Shown here: positions 4,838 to 5,063 of the stretch, piece after piece
Numbering within the stretch: position 1 is the first letter of the stretch
Layout of the letters: every line of letters starts with the position of its first letter
Origin: an uncultured Clostridia bacterium
Lineage (GTDB): Bacteria > Bacillota > Clostridia > Oscillospirales > Oscillospiraceae
Assembly (NCBI GenBank): GCA_947177005.1
Contig: CAMWSZ010000256.1
Location: 1-5,063, forward strand
DNA length: 5,063 nt
Direction of reading: 5' to 3'
Program-made: the position numbers and the translations under genes
The notes under the pieces: generated by a model
Databases searched by the model: none
Told to the model about the DNA's origin: nothing
What the model saw: the letters and a program-made list of their open reading frames with translations, nothing else

Positions 4838-5062
4838 ATGGATGTCCACTATGAAAAGCAGCTTGGTCAAAATATCCGCAGACTTCGGATGGAGCGTAAA
4901 TTGTCCCAAGAGCAAGTATCTGCGCAGATGCAGGTACGCGGCTGTGATATCACACGCAGTGCCGTAGCCAAAATCGAAGTGGGGCAGCGGCATATCTACC
5001 CAGATGAGTTAAAACTCCTGAAAGAAATCCTGGCAGTTTCATTTGAGGAACTTTTCGTGTGA
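4838..5062 (+). CDS. Small XRE-family helix-turn-helix transcriptional regulator
   Basis: This 74-aa protein is essentially one HTH_3/Cro-CI domain. It starts MDVHYEKQLGQNIRRLRMER, with helix 2 SQEQVSAQM at 23-31 and the recognition helix region ITRSAVAKIEVGQR at 38-51. It ends with the helix YPDELKLLKEIL and the SFEELF tail typical of this short clostridial group. There is no C-terminal sensor or protease domain, so it probably acts as a simple dimeric repressor. I chose ATG 4838, with GGAG (4824-4827) at 10 bases. GTG 4829, with AGGAG (4818-4822) at 6 bases, is a real alternative that adds three residues. It is divergent from the SLOG operon and shares a promoter region containing a perfect palindrome, so it probably represses both. 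The stop is TGA at 5060-5062, at the window edge. Confidence 0.9.
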   Translation: MDVHYEKQLGQNIRRLRMERKLSQEQVSAQMQVRGCDITRSAVAKIEVGQRHIYPDELKLLKEILAVSFEELFV

Positions 5063-5063
5063 T

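Overview
The window looks like a chromosomal or accessory segment of an anaerobic, low-to-mid GC Firmicute of the Clostridia type (Lachnospiraceae or Oscillospiraceae are plausible). The grounds are strong GGAGG-type ribosome binding sites, TTGACA/TATAAT-like promoters, two ferredoxin-fused aldo/keto reductases of a kind common in gut Clostridia, and a small stand-alone XRE regulator of a type common there. This placement is inference; there is no marker gene.

Left part (1-1068, minus strand): a short-chain dehydrogenase/reductase gene is followed 60 bp later by a carboxymuconolactone decarboxylase-like gene that runs off the left edge. The two probably form one transcript. By eye this part has higher GC than the rest.

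Intergenic region 1069-1432: this separates the SDR gene from a divergent aldo/keto reductase. It holds a clean 171-bp non-coding insertion (1165-1335) with perfect 16-bp terminal inverted repeats and a 9-bp target duplication, which is a MITE-like element. It sits 10 bp upstream of the -35 box of the aldo/keto reductase promoter.

Middle (1433-3671): two aldo/keto reductases of almost equal length (363 and 364 aa), each with a C-terminal eight-cysteine ferredoxin-like domain, face each other and end 52 bp apart. They belong to different subfamilies. The first has the full AKR catalytic tetrad. The second appears to have lost the Tyr and Lys. Its promoter has a 19-bp spacer containing a degenerate MerR-type dyad, so it is probably controlled by an AdhR/NmlR-like MerR regulator that is not encoded here. 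Together with the SDR and CMD genes this suggests a redox or reactive-carbonyl detoxification region.

Right part (3870-5062): a two-gene minus-strand operon encodes a DUF1273/YpsA-like SLOG protein and a 109-aa protein of unknown function. It is divergent from a 74-aa XRE-family repressor-like protein. The shared 103-bp promoter region carries a perfect 18-bp palindrome abutting the -10 box of the SLOG operon, the likely XRE operator. This three-gene set is the least characterised unit in the window. No tRNA, rRNA, CRISPR array or transposase gene was seen.
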